DNA of 46,353 bases, taken from a bacterium (GTDB taxonomy: Bacteria; Hinthialibacterota; Hinthialibacteria; Hinthialibacterales; Hinthialibacteraceae). Where the stretch lies: NCBI GenBank assembly GCA_016125385.1, contig WGLV01000024.1, positions 1 through 46,353 of the forward strand, written 5' to 3'. The translations under genes and the position numbers were made by a program. Of the stretch, positions 8,553 to 19,878 are shown one piece after another. The notes under the pieces were generated by a model. That model saw only the letters and a program-made list of their open reading frames with translations, was not told where the DNA came from and did not search any database. The stretch's first letter is position 1, and every line of letters starts with the position of its first letter.

Positions 8553-8876
8553 ATGACGATAGAAGAAATCTTTCATAACGCGATACAAACGGGGCCATCG
8601 TGGCGGGTAATCCAAATCGATCAGCAATCTGAAGCCATTGTGATTCACATCGGGCTGATTGAACCGCGCCAGGCGAAATGTCCCGAATGCGGAGCAGCCA
8701 GCGCGGTTGAGATGAGTTCACCGTATCGAATCCGTTATTTCCCGTTTTTTCAGTACAAATCATTCATTGAAGCTCCTCATGCCTGGGTTCATTGCCCCCG
8801 GCACGGTAAACAGCGAATCGAACATCCCTGGGAACGCGTGATCGATCAATCGATGCGGAATTCTCAGGGAATCTGA
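8553..8876 (+). pseudogene. ISL3-type transposase remnant (N-terminal zinc-finger region only)
   Basis: The 107-residue reading frame matches the N-terminal region of ISL3-family transposases. A WRV-I-ID strand pair leads into CPECG, then an RIRYFPFFQY stretch, and VHCPRHGKQRIEHPWE, which together supply the Cys/His ligands of the N-terminal zinc ribbon. Full transposases run to about 400 residues or more and carry a DDE domain, which is missing here. The frame ends at a TGA after 16 residues that do not resemble the family. No ribosome site is seen, so it is probably a decayed fragment. It shows that an element once lay between the kinase operon and the large secreted-protein gene. Confidence 0.6.
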
Positions 8877-8994
8877 AAACGCAATGCAGGAACAACGCAG
8901 CATAAACCTCACCATCGATTTCAAACTGCATTTATTCATACACCTTCATCGTTGAGTCACTCTCAAACAATTTTCATGTACAGGAGAGGATGCC

Positions 8995-11900
8995 ATGAGA
9001 TACACCATTCATTTCTGTCTGGTTATCGCGTTGAGTCTTACGCTGACCTTCGCCGGCTGGGCGCAAAACGGCCAATGGCTGGTTTCAGACGGCGGCGTGC
9101 AATCTTATCGCAACCTGGCGATCGACCCCACCCGGAGCATTGACGACCTCGGGTTCGGCGACTTTAACGGCGACGGCAAAACCGATGTCTTTGTCGTAGC
9201 CCCAAACGGCCAATGGCTGGTGTCTGACAGCGGAACGGCAAACTTCAGGCCGCTCTCCGTCGATGCCTCGAGAACCATTCACGATTTGCGGTTCGGCGAT
9301 TTCAACGGGGACGGGATCACCGATGTATTCGCCGTAGCTTCCAACGGCCAATGGTTCGTCTCGGATGGAGGCGTCAAGAGTTATCGGCCGCTGGCGAGCG
9401 ATAACCGAACCATTGATGAGCTGCGCTTCGGCGACTTTAACGGCGATAAGATCACCGATGTATTCATCTCCAATCCCAGCGGACAATGGTACGTTTCATA
9501 CAGCGGGACACAGTCGTACCAGCCTCTTGCGGGCGATGGATCGCAAAACATCGCCACGCTCAGGCTGGGCGATTTTAATGGCGATGGCGTCACCGATGTA
9601 TTTACCGTCTACCCCGGCGGACAATGGTACGTTTCAAACAGCGGAACGAGTAACTGGAGAGCGCTGGCGGGCGATGGGTCGCGCCCCCTCAACGACTTGC
9701 GGTTCGGTGATTTCAATGGCGATGGCGTCACCGACGTCTTCACCGTCAACCCCGGCGGACAATGGCTGGTTTCGTACAGCGGGACTCAGAGTTGGAGAGC
9801 CCTGGCGGGCGACGGATCGCGCGGCGTCAACGATCTGCGATTGGGCGATTTCAACGGCGACGGCAAGACTGACGTTTTCGCTATCGGCGTCATACAGAAT
9901 ATTCCACCGATCAAGACGCCCTTGCGCGACGGCACGGCTCTCAAACTGAACGGGAGCAATCAATCGGTGTTCGTCACTGGAATTAATGGCTCTTTCAACC
10001 AGATTTCGATTGAAGCCTGGATCAAATTCAATCCAACCACATCACAGCAATCGTACACGATTCTATCCAAGGGAGATGCGAACACAGGGACCATCTTCTC
10101 GGTCTGGCAAGATAACCGTCTGGCGTTTTATCCGGGCGTTGGCGCATCGTCATGGGTTCAGTCAGACACAATGGTTCCCCTGAATCAATGGGTTCACGTC
10201 GCCGTGCTTTATGATGGCGCAAATGCAATTTTTCTGGTGGATGGCAAGTGGAGCGGCTCCAAGCCCGTGTCAGGAACCATTAATCCATCCACGACGCTCT
10301 CCATCGGTAATCAATCTGGCGTGGATTCAAGTTCTTTTGTAAATATGTTTCCTGGTGAAATCGATGAGGTCCGGCTATGGAACTCGGTCAGAACGATCGA
10401 CCGGATCATGAAATTCATCGACCAGCCACTTCCGCCGTATCAGACAGGAATGGCGGGATACTGGCCCATGAATGACGCATCGGGGAACTACGTATCGAAC
10501 GCCTACTACGTGGGTGGATCAGGGACGCTGGTCAACGGCGACGATAACTCATGGGTTCCATCCGGCATCCGGATTTACGAAGGCCATGCGTTTTCTTTCG
10601 ATGGAGTCAAAGATTTCATCAAAATTCCAAAATTTCCTACCAGCCAACCGTATATTACCATTGAGGCGTGGGTGAAATTTCACCCGAACGGCGCTTACCC
10701 CTCGTACACGATCTTCACCAAGGGCAATCCTTCAAACGGAACCATCTTCTCCATCTGGCAGGATCAGCGGTTGGCGTTTTTCGCCGGTGGAAATTCCAGC
10801 TGGGTGTATTCTGATCACATGATCCCTCTCGATACCTGGACCCACGTCGCGGTTTCGTATGACGGCGTCAACGCACGGTTTACAATAAGTGGCGTTCTGG
10901 ACGGCGTTCACGCGCAAAGCGGCTCGATCGACGTGGGGGGAACCGCCGCGATCGGCAATCAATCCGGCGATGGCTCAGACAGCCACACGAATCTGTTCAG
11001 CGGCGTAATCGACGAATTGCGCGTATGGGCATTCGCGATAGGCCAACAAGACATACAAGCCAATATGATGAATACGGTCTTGTATGACGCGCCGGGTTTG
11101 CTGGCCTATTGGAAGATGGATTATCTTTACAGCCCCACCGTCATCGACCAGACCCTCAGTGAATACAACGGCGCCGTGCAAAATTCAGCCGGGCGCGTCC
11201 TTTCCAATTTCATCAATTCCGTCGATCCAAACACGGGAATGATCAACAATGGGTTTGTGTCGATCTCGAGCCTGTTGAACGGATCGGGCGACGGCGAGTA
11301 TAACAATCTCTTCATCACAGATGTACCCGAATTCGAAACGCTGAGCCTGCCGGGAGCGGTAACGGTCTTCAACGGCCTCATTACGCCTGTCCCGGGTGCG
11401 TTTAAATTGTTTGGACTGAATTTCAACGTAAGCCGTGTTGGAATTGAAAACGGGAAATTGAAAGCCACCATTGCGCCGCCCGAGCTGGTACCCTTTCTGG
11501 AATGGACCGGCGGGAATCAGGGCGATCTGCTGATCGACGCGAACAACATTGAGCTGGTTGGCGGCCGCATCGAGATCGCGAATCCAAAACTGGGACCGTT
11601 TCTCACCGACACGATGTATGTTGAGATTCGCCCGCAAGAGCATGTGTATGGCGGCGGCGCGGCGATCGCGATCCCCGGCACGGGCAAGACGAAGAAAGAC
11701 GCCCTTAATGCAAAAAAAATCGGCGCCGAATTCAGAGTTAAGGATGGAGCGCCCACGTATCTGCACGCGTACGGCAAGAACCTGCAAATTCCCTTGGGTA
11801 CCACGGGAGCCTTTCTGGATACCATTGACGCTTCGGGAAGCAATCTTAATGACGTGAACCAGATGAGATTGAATGGATTGATCCGGTTTGTGGCGGGTAA

Positions 11901-14253
11901 ATCGTTCCCCAGTTTTAACGGAAACGTATTTCCACTCGAAGTAAACACTGCGGGCGAGGTTACGCCCGCCAACGGTTATTTCGACATCAACGGTACGGTG
12001 AAAGTGCTGGGGTTTGAAACGGCGTCATCCAGAGTGGCGTATCGCCCTCCTTACAATATCAGCGTCGCGACGACCCTGAGTATGTTTCAAATTTTCTTCC
12101 CTACGGTCTCTCTTTCGTTCGAAGATGAAAGTTTTACGGGCAGCCTGGAAGGCAAACTGGTGATTCCACCCGCAATCCCGATCGTTGGCGGATTTACACT
12201 GGCGCAGGCCAAAGCCACGATGACGGGGGACGGGAGTTTTCGTGGAGACGGCTCAATTACGATCGCCGAGGGTTCGCCTGAAATATACGTACCGAAAAAG
12301 TGCATCCCCGATTGCGGAACTTTTCTGGGCCATGAATTCTGCGGGTGCATTGACCTGGGCGCGCTTGGCAAGAAGTGCCTCTCCGACATCTGTACGCCGG
12401 CGTTCACGATCCCGGCGATTCCTCCAACGAAGGCGAATTTCTCATTCAATTGGGACGGCTCCTCGTTCACCTTCCCCACCAAGCGCGCTTCCGATCCCAG
12501 CCCGTATTGGGAAACTGCGTTCAACAAACCGCTCGATCTGCCTGACGGCTCGCAATTAACGTTTATGACCAACTGGACTCGCGTCGACAAGGCGTCCACC
12601 AGTTCCACCGGAGGCGCGGTTCGCGTTCTTCAGGCGAATGATCCGTCCACGACCCTGCACGTGCCTGACGGCGCTTCGGACGCGATCTTTCATATTACGT
12701 TTGAAAATCAGGAAGCGGCCGGCGTTGACGCGGCGCTGACGCTGCCTGATGGAAGCGTGCTCAGCGTCAATGAAGGCGCCCCGCCATATGGATACAAGAA
12801 CGTGGCGGGCTTCGCTCGAGTACACATGGAAGCGAAAGAAGCTTACTTTTATCTCTTCGATCCTCCCACGGGTGATTACAAAATCGAATTAAAGAATCCG
12901 GGCGATCTGGGCGGCTATTCATTCGAGCTGTTATTGGAAAATAAGCCTCCTCGTCTCGACCTGGTATCCGTCGAAGAGGGCGATGCGCCGGGAGACCATC
13001 ACATTCAATTGAATGCCTCGGATGATGAAGACGTGTTAACCATGCATCTATATCTGGACACGGACCGGGAAGGGCTGGATGGTTTTGAAGTCAAAAACTT
13101 CACTCAGCGCCAGGAGAACGGCAAGCAATGGATAGACGTCAACACCAACGAATTGCACGTGCAGCCCGGCCGGTACTTTTTCATGCTCGCGGCTGACGAC
13201 GGCCACAACGCGGTGGCGGCTGACTATTCACACGAGCAAATTCGGGTCACAAATTCAGAACATCCCGACTCGCTTCTCAACATCAGCGCTGAACCAATTG
13301 ACCGGGGATTCAAGATCAGCTGGAGTCCCTCCAACAATCCATCAATCACCCACTATACCGTGTTGTACACAGCCGAAAGCGATACAGGAACGTTTGAAAA
13401 TCATTTCATCGCGGGCGCGAACGTGACCAGCGCCACGATCACGGGCCTCAACAACGGCGAACCCATTCTCGCGACGGTCGTCGCGGGAGACGGCGATGGG
13501 TATGAATCCGCTCCGGAACATGTTGTTCGCGTCGTTCCAACGAGCGAAATCGGCAAGACGCCAGCCATCATTGGAAGCAGGCCCTCAAAAGAAGCAATCG
13601 CAGGATATACCTATCATTACCTGCCTCAGGCTTTCGACGCCGACGTGACGTACGCGAATTCGCTGGTGAACGCCGACCCGATTAACGAAAACGACCAAAC
13701 CACTCAGGGCCTTTATACATGGTCTCTTCTGGAAGGCCCTGATGGGATGACGGTTGATGAAGGATCGGGTCTGGTCTTGTGGAAACCCAACGATTCACAG
13801 CTCGGCGATCACAAAATCACGATCGGCTTGTTTGAAAACAAGCCAAATACGCCGCAGGAGGAACAGGACGTCGCCATTCAGCAATACACGCTCACGGTCT
13901 ATCCGCCTGAAAACTTCGATGTACTCGACAGCCAGGCGTTTGAGTTCACTTCTCTGCCCTCGCTGACCGCCATTCAAGGCTCGCTGTATTCTTACCAGGC
14001 GCAAGTGATCGAACCGGAAGGTTTCACTTTGTACTGGAATCTCATCTCCGGCCCCACCGGTATGGCAATGAGCGCGGACGGCCTGCTCACGTGGGATGTT
14101 CCGCAAGATGCGGATGGTTCGTTCGTATCGATTCAAGCCGAAGCGGATAAGCCCGGCGCGCAATACATCATTGAGCAGAATTTCTTTCTTGACGTGATTC
14201 CGCCTCGTAAGCCCAACGCGGGCATCGACGGAGAGTGGATGCTTCACCCCTGA
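8995..14253 (+). CDS. 1752-aa secreted FG-GAP/VCBS-repeat and double-LamG protein
   Basis: The ribosome site AGGAGAGG lies 5 nt before ATG 8995, and a signal peptide ending near WAQ follows. Residues 25-305 form six 45-46-residue FG-GAP-like units, each with a GQW-VS core and a calcium-type DFNGDG motif. Two LamG/concanavalin-like domains lie at about 312-500 and 530-720. A beta-rich region of about 400 residues has no recognised family and holds a cysteine cluster at 1103-1133 (CIPDCG, CGCID, CLSDIC). The C-terminus has a fibronectin-type stretch (about 1430-1520) and two Ig/cadherin-like repeats to the end. No catalytic motif, sorting signal or C-terminal anchor is evident. It looks like an extracellular adhesin or matrix/carbohydrate-binding protein. 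The role is inferred. Confidence 0.85.
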   Translation: MRYTIHFCLVIALSLTLTFAGWAQNGQWLVSDGGVQSYRNLAIDPTRSIDDLGFGDFNGDGKTDVFVVAPNGQWLVSDSGTANFRPLSVDASRTIHDLRFGDFNGDGITDVFAVASNGQWFVSDGGVKSYRPLASDNRTIDELRFGDFNGDKITDVFISNPSGQWYVSYSGTQSYQPLAGDGSQNIATLRLGDFNGDGVTDVFTVYPGGQWYVSNSGTSNWRALAGDGSRPLNDLRFGDFNGDGVTDVFTVNPGGQWLVSYSGTQSWRALAGDGSRGVNDLRLGDFNGDGKTDVFAIGVIQNIPPIKTPLRDGTALKLNGSNQSVFVTGINGSFNQISIEAWIKFNPTTSQQSYTILSKGDANTGTIFSVWQDNRLAFYPGVGASSWVQSDTMVPLNQWVHVAVLYDGANAIFLVDGKWSGSKPVSGTINPSTTLSIGNQSGVDSSSFVNMFPGEIDEVRLWNSVRTIDRIMKFIDQPLPPYQTGMAGYWPMNDASGNYVSNAYYVGGSGTLVNGDDNSWVPSGIRIYEGHAFSFDGVKDFIKIPKFPTSQPYITIEAWVKFHPNGAYPSYTIFTKGNPSNGTIFSIWQDQRLAFFAGGNSSWVYSDHMIPLDTWTHVAVSYDGVNARFTISGVLDGVHAQSGSIDVGGTAAIGNQSGDGSDSHTNLFSGVIDELRVWAFAIGQQDIQANMMNTVLYDAPGLLAYWKMDYLYSPTVIDQTLSEYNGAVQNSAGRVLSNFINSVDPNTGMINNGFVSISSLLNGSGDGEYNNLFITDVPEFETLSLPGAVTVFNGLITPVPGAFKLFGLNFNVSRVGIENGKLKATIAPPELVPFLEWTGGNQGDLLIDANNIELVGGRIEIANPKLGPFLTDTMYVEIRPQEHVYGGGAAIAIPGTGKTKKDALNAKKIGAEFRVKDGAPTYLHAYGKNLQIPLGTTGAFLDTIDASGSNLNDVNQMRLNGLIRFVAGKSFPSFNGNVFPLEVNTAGEVTPANGYFDINGTVKVLGFETASSRVAYRPPYNISVATTLSMFQIFFPTVSLSFEDESFTGSLEGKLVIPPAIPIVGGFTLAQAKATMTGDGSFRGDGSITIAEGSPEIYVPKKCIPDCGTFLGHEFCGCIDLGALGKKCLSDICTPAFTIPAIPPTKANFSFNWDGSSFTFPTKRASDPSPYWETAFNKPLDLPDGSQLTFMTNWTRVDKASTSSTGGAVRVLQANDPSTTLHVPDGASDAIFHITFENQEAAGVDAALTLPDGSVLSVNEGAPPYGYKNVAGFARVHMEAKEAYFYLFDPPTGDYKIELKNPGDLGGYSFELLLENKPPRLDLVSVEEGDAPGDHHIQLNASDDEDVLTMHLYLDTDREGLDGFEVKNFTQRQENGKQWIDVNTNELHVQPGRYFFMLAADDGHNAVAADYSHEQIRVTNSEHPDSLLNISAEPIDRGFKISWSPSNNPSITHYTVLYTAESDTGTFENHFIAGANVTSATITGLNNGEPILATVVAGDGDGYESAPEHVVRVVPTSEIGKTPAIIGSRPSKEAIAGYTYHYLPQAFDADVTYANSLVNADPINENDQTTQGLYTWSLLEGPDGMTVDEGSGLVLWKPNDSQLGDHKITIGLFENKPNTPQEEQDVAIQQYTLTVYPPENFDVLDSQAFEFTSLPSLTAIQGSLYSYQAQVIEPEGFTLYWNLISGPTGMAMSADGLLTWDVPQDADGSFVSIQAEADKPGAQYIIEQNFFLDVIPPRKPNAGIDGEWMLHP
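9067..9892 (+). repeat. six tandem 135-138-bp repeats encoding FG-GAP-like units
   Basis: Units begin at 9067, 9205, 9343, 9478, 9616 and 9754, each with a codon for N, S or G followed by GQW. Five are 138 bp and the third is 135 bp. Units five and six share the longest stretches of near-identical DNA, which indicates recent duplication or gene conversion at that end. Confidence 0.85.
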
Positions 14254-14261
14254 CATCACAA

Positions 14262-14314
14262 GCGCCCGCGCCGTGAAATCGGCGCGGGCGCATCGCTGAT
14301 CGATCGTTTTTTTT
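14262..14314 (+). terminator. terminator-like hairpin after the FG-GAP/LamG gene
   Basis: A perfect 12-bp GC-only stem, GCGCCCGCGCCG (14262-14273) with its complement (14280-14291), closes a 6-nt loop. A run of eight T at 14307-14314 follows 15 nt later. It lies between convergent genes. The T-run is farther away than in a textbook intrinsic terminator, so activity is likely but not certain. Confidence 0.6.
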
Positions 14315-14341
14315 GATGATGAACACGCCAACAACAATGAA

Positions 14342-16321
14342 TTATGAATTAACCTTCGCGAGTTTCACAAATCTTACATTCAATGGCTTCCAGCTTTGAG
14401 AATCTCTGGGATGGATTTTTACATCCAGTACTCCAGGCTCTTTCAGTTCGATCTTACCGAGATCGATTTCTTTAAAGCGCCCCCAATCCTGAGTGTTGGG
14501 CGCTTCTCCCGTCACTTTCTGATCCGCGATCTCGATCACAAATTGTGATGAACCGGAAAGGGATGCGATGCTGGCGCTGATCTCATAGACGCCGGCTTGT
14601 GGGAACTCCACCTTCCACGACGCCCAGTCATCGCTTCTGTCCCAATAAGCGAGATTCAGGCGCCCATCACGCGTCTCAGTGTTGATCTGCTCGCCGTGAA
14701 GTTCCGCATCACCGGCGCCCAGCAGGTAATCGCCTTTCGCGTCACTTTTGAGAGGCGGGATTTCAATGGTAAAGGGGATGTTTGTCAGTTGATCGCCATT
14801 GATTTTCAGCGCGGCGGTGTATTCAGAGACTTTCGTTTCGGGAAGCGTGACGACCAGCGCATCCTCGCTCTGGCGCCATTCAAGTTCGCCGTTATAACCC
14901 AACAGTCGAATGCTTTTGATGTTGTTCACGCTTTGACCGGCAGGTTTCGCGAGAGATCGAACCGTGATGCGGCCGTCTTCAGGCCACCCCAACGCAATCG
15001 CGTATAGCGTATCGCCTTTGGTGGTAAAACGAATCTCGCTGGCGTCGTATTGAAAATCTTCTTTAAAAGCGCCGCCTTTCACGCGCACCGTGCTTTCGCC
15101 ATAAACAAGCCAGGGCCGGCTGCCAAAGATAGCCTCACCGTGAACATCGCTCCAATCCGCCAGATCTTGAAGCATTTGTTCGACTTCCGGATCAAGCGAT
15201 CCATCGGGTCTCTGGACGACGTTCAGTAAAAGATTGCCATTCTTGCTCACATTATCCACCAGCATGTGGATCACCCAACTGACCGGGCGAAATTTCCAGT
15301 TCCGGTTATAAAACCAGTCGCCGATCGAAGTATCGGTCTGCCACGGATCGGGATCGATTTTGGGCATGATGCCGCGTTCGAGGTCTTCAACCCAGCGGCC
15401 ATCCGATTTCTGCTTGCAGGTATAGACCACTTCAACCTGGCCGCCGTGTCGAGCCGCGTCCTGATTGTACAGATGAGCGATCATGCTGAGCCCGACTTCA
15501 TTGCCGAACGCAACTCCGCCGTCGGTATATAACAGATCGGGATGGTAGTTATCAACCAGTTCCTTGATCTCGTTATACCACTGTTGTTGCCACTTGGGAT
15601 TATTGCTGTACCAGCCCGTGTCTCCCGGTTCGGCGGGAAAATGATACAGGTCCCAATACTCAGGGTTCGCCCCATCGTATGGGACGCCTGCTTTCGGCCC
15701 CTCTTTATCGGCGCGATGGCTGCTTTGAAACCAGGTAAAACTGGCGCCGAGATGTTCAGACACGCCAAACTTCAAGCCATACTTTTTCGCGGCCTGTTGC
15801 CATTCGCCAACCACGTCTCGTTTCGGGCCCATGTTGACGGAATTCCAGCGATGGAGTTTTGAGTTCCAGAGAAAGAAATTATCGTGATGCGACCCCATGC
15901 TCACAAAATATCGGGCGCCGGCCTTTTTATAGAGTTGCATCAGCCGGTCTGGATCCCATTTCTCCGCCTTCCACAACGGGATAATGTCTTTGTAGCCAAA
16001 CACGGATGGATGCCCGTAATGGGCCAGGTGATAGATGTAGTGTTTATTGCCGGGTTCATACATGCCGCGCGCGTACCAGTCGCCGTCCATCGGCACGGCC
16101 TGCGGCCCCCAGTGCGCCCAGATGCCGAATTTGGCGTCGCGGAACCATTCCGGATACTCATAGTTCTTTAATGAATCCATTGACGGCTCGAAAGGCCCCT
16201 GCGCGACAGGCAAGTCGAGCGACAGAGGGGAATCCGGTTCATCCGCGCAAGGCCCGTTTGGCGACTGGATCATAGCCGACAGTATGAGGGAAAGAAGAAT
16301 GACCGCTTGGCGAGTTTTCAT
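14342..16321 (-). CDS. secreted GH29 alpha-L-fucosidase with C-terminal carbohydrate-binding-like domain
   Basis: The 659-aa product has a signal peptide (about 1-25). The GH29 N-terminal signature YPEWFRDAKFGIWAHWGPQA is followed by SMGSHHDNF and HPDLLYTDG, whose D267 is the expected nucleophile. It would hydrolyse terminal alpha-L-fucose from glycans in the periplasm or outside. The catalytic barrel runs to about residue 400 and a beta domain to about 515. A last domain (about 530-655; YLLGAGDAELHGE to VRFVKL) looks like a CBM6/35-type or DUF5077-like beta-sandwich. ATG 16321 is preceded by GGAGGATGTGAT. Nearby mannosidases suggest a role in glycoprotein-glycan breakdown. The general acid residue cannot be assigned by eye. 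Confidence 0.92.
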   Translation of the reverse strand: MKTRQAVILLSLILSAMIQSPNGPCADEPDSPLSLDLPVAQGPFEPSMDSLKNYEYPEWFRDAKFGIWAHWGPQAVPMDGDWYARGMYEPGNKHYIYHLAHYGHPSVFGYKDIIPLWKAEKWDPDRLMQLYKKAGARYFVSMGSHHDNFFLWNSKLHRWNSVNMGPKRDVVGEWQQAAKKYGLKFGVSEHLGASFTWFQSSHRADKEGPKAGVPYDGANPEYWDLYHFPAEPGDTGWYSNNPKWQQQWYNEIKELVDNYHPDLLYTDGGVAFGNEVGLSMIAHLYNQDAARHGGQVEVVYTCKQKSDGRWVEDLERGIMPKIDPDPWQTDTSIGDWFYNRNWKFRPVSWVIHMLVDNVSKNGNLLLNVVQRPDGSLDPEVEQMLQDLADWSDVHGEAIFGSRPWLVYGESTVRVKGGAFKEDFQYDASEIRFTTKGDTLYAIALGWPEDGRITVRSLAKPAGQSVNNIKSIRLLGYNGELEWRQSEDALVVTLPETKVSEYTAALKINGDQLTNIPFTIEIPPLKSDAKGDYLLGAGDAELHGEQINTETRDGRLNLAYWDRSDDWASWKVEFPQAGVYEISASIASLSGSSQFVIEIADQKVTGEAPNTQDWGRFKEIDLGKIELKEPGVLDVKIHPRDSQSWKPLNVRFVKLAKVNS

Positions 16322-16405
16322 ATCACATCCTCCGAATAGATCTCAACATTTTGCACCAGCCGCATGACAATCTTCCGCATGACTGGACTGGAACAGGCGG
16401 TTGGC

Positions 16406-16414
16406 ACTATATCA
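16406..16414 (-). promoter_or_regulatory. candidate extended -10 promoter element for the fucosidase gene
   Basis: On the minus strand the sequence TGATATAGT contains a TGn extension followed by TATAGT, about 85 nt upstream of the start codon. The -35 region is poor (TAGAGT at 17-nt spacing), so this is a weak call. Confidence 0.3.
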
Positions 16415-16450
16415 CGCGGCGTTTTGCGACTCTATGGAATAATGAATCAT

Positions 16451-16485
16451 GAAAGAAGCGGTCAGAGATTTCACTCCCTGACCGC
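16451..16485 (-). terminator. intrinsic terminator of the alcohol dehydrogenase operon
   Basis: Arms GCGGTCAG (16458-16465) and CTGACCGC (16478-16485) form a perfect 8-bp stem with a 12-nt loop. On the minus strand the stem is followed directly by TTCTTTC. It sits 59 nt beyond the dehydrogenase stop codon. Confidence 0.6.
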
Positions 16486-16543
16486 CAATTCCTGATGATG
16501 AGCATGCGTTACTGTTCGCTTACCTGTTTCGGCGTTTCACTGA

Positions 16544-17602
16544 TTATTCCGACTTGAGTGAAGCCATATCGATGCAAAACCGGTATTTCACATCGGATTT
16601 AAGCAATCGTTCGTAGGCTTCATTGACCTGTTGAATCGCGATGACCTCAACGTCGGAAGTAATTTTGTGTTCGCCACAGAAATCGAGCATCTCTTGAGTT
16701 TCAGCGATTCCGCCGATGGCCGATCCGGAGAGACTTCGCCGCCCGAAGATCAGCGAAAAAGCGGAAACGTCAAGCGGCTTTTCGGGCGCGCCGACCAGAG
16801 TGATGTTTCCATCACGGCTCAGCAGATTGATATACTCGTTGATATTGTGATTGGCGGAGACGGTGTCGAGAATAAAATCGAAACTGCCCGCGTGTTTGTT
16901 CATCTCATCGGCGTTTCGCGAGATGACGACTTCATCAGCGCCAAGACGGAGCGCGTCTTCTTTCTTGCCGGGCGAGGTGGTGAAAACGACGACGTGAGCG
17001 CCAAACGCATGGGCGAATTTAATTCCCATGTGCCCCAGACCTCCGATCCCGACAATCCCGACTTTCTTCCCTTTGGCGACGTTCCAGTGACGCATAGGCG
17101 AATAAGTCGTGATTCCAGCGCAGAGCAGAGGCGCGGCTCCGGCTGGATCGAGATTTGATGGGACACGCAGCACGAAGCGTTCATCAACTACGATGCCCTC
17201 GGAATAACCGCCGTAGGTCACGCCGCCGAGGTGTTTGTCCGGTGAGCCATACGTCAGAATCATGTTCGAACAGTATTGTTCGAGACCCGACTGACACGCG
17301 GGGCAGGAATGATCCGAGTCGACCATGCAGCCGACGCCCGCCAGATCGCCCGGTTTGAACTTCGTCACCGCTGAACCGACCTTCGTCACCCGCCCGATGA
17401 TCTCGTGGCCCGGTACGCACGGGTACACGGCGGGCATCACGCTGTTCCACTCATCGCGAACGTAATGAAGATCGGAATGACAGATGCCGCAGAAAATGAT
17501 ATCGAGTTGCACGTCTCGTTCCGCCGGATCGCGGCGCGGGATCGTACTGGACGCCAGGGGCGATGTCGCGCTCGCGGCCGAATACGCTTTTGCGTTGTAC
17601 AT
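16544..17602 (-). CDS. zinc-dependent NAD(P) alcohol/aldehyde dehydrogenase, YahK/cinnamyl-alcohol-dehydrogenase type
   Basis: The 352-aa protein has the medium-chain dehydrogenase layout. The catalytic zinc ligand C38 is in CGICHSDLH, with H66/E67 in PGHEIIG. The structural zinc cysteines lie around CPACQSGLEQYC, and the Rossmann motif is GIGGLGHMGIKFA. It likely reduces aldehydes with NADPH in the cytoplasm. ATG 17602 is preceded by AAGGAG with 10-nt spacing. It follows the aldo/keto reductase gene on the same strand after a 79-nt gap and ends before a terminator hairpin, so the two form a short operon. The pairing with a divergent AraC regulator recalls the E. coli yqhC-yqhD-dkgA aldehyde-stress module. 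This enzyme is the YahK-like zinc type, unlike the iron-type YqhD. Confidence 0.9.
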   Translation of the reverse strand: MYNAKAYSAASATSPLASSTIPRRDPAERDVQLDIIFCGICHSDLHYVRDEWNSVMPAVYPCVPGHEIIGRVTKVGSAVTKFKPGDLAGVGCMVDSDHSCPACQSGLEQYCSNMILTYGSPDKHLGGVTYGGYSEGIVVDERFVLRVPSNLDPAGAAPLLCAGITTYSPMRHWNVAKGKKVGIVGIGGLGHMGIKFAHAFGAHVVVFTTSPGKKEDALRLGADEVVISRNADEMNKHAGSFDFILDTVSANHNINEYINLLSRDGNITLVGAPEKPLDVSAFSLIFGRRSLSGSAIGGIAETQEMLDFCGEHKITSDVEVIAIQQVNEAYERLLKSDVKYRFCIDMASLKSE

Positions 17603-17681
17603 ATACGTGTTCTCCTTGAAATGTGTTTATGAAAAATCAAATTGTTGGATAGATTAGATTGGTTTGGTAAAAACGGATGGT

Positions 17682-19807
<2,126 letters not shown>

Positions 19808-19878
19808 CGGGCATAACGGCTCGAAGCCGCCGCTATACCGTTAACGTTCGATTCATCAACAACGCCGGGGAGACGCCG

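Noticed and set aside
9067-9892. Regularly spaced repeats that might suggest a CRISPR array or minisatellite
   Set aside because: The units are 135-138 bp, in frame, and encode FG-GAP-like protein repeats. There are no short identical repeats with unique spacers and no cas genes.
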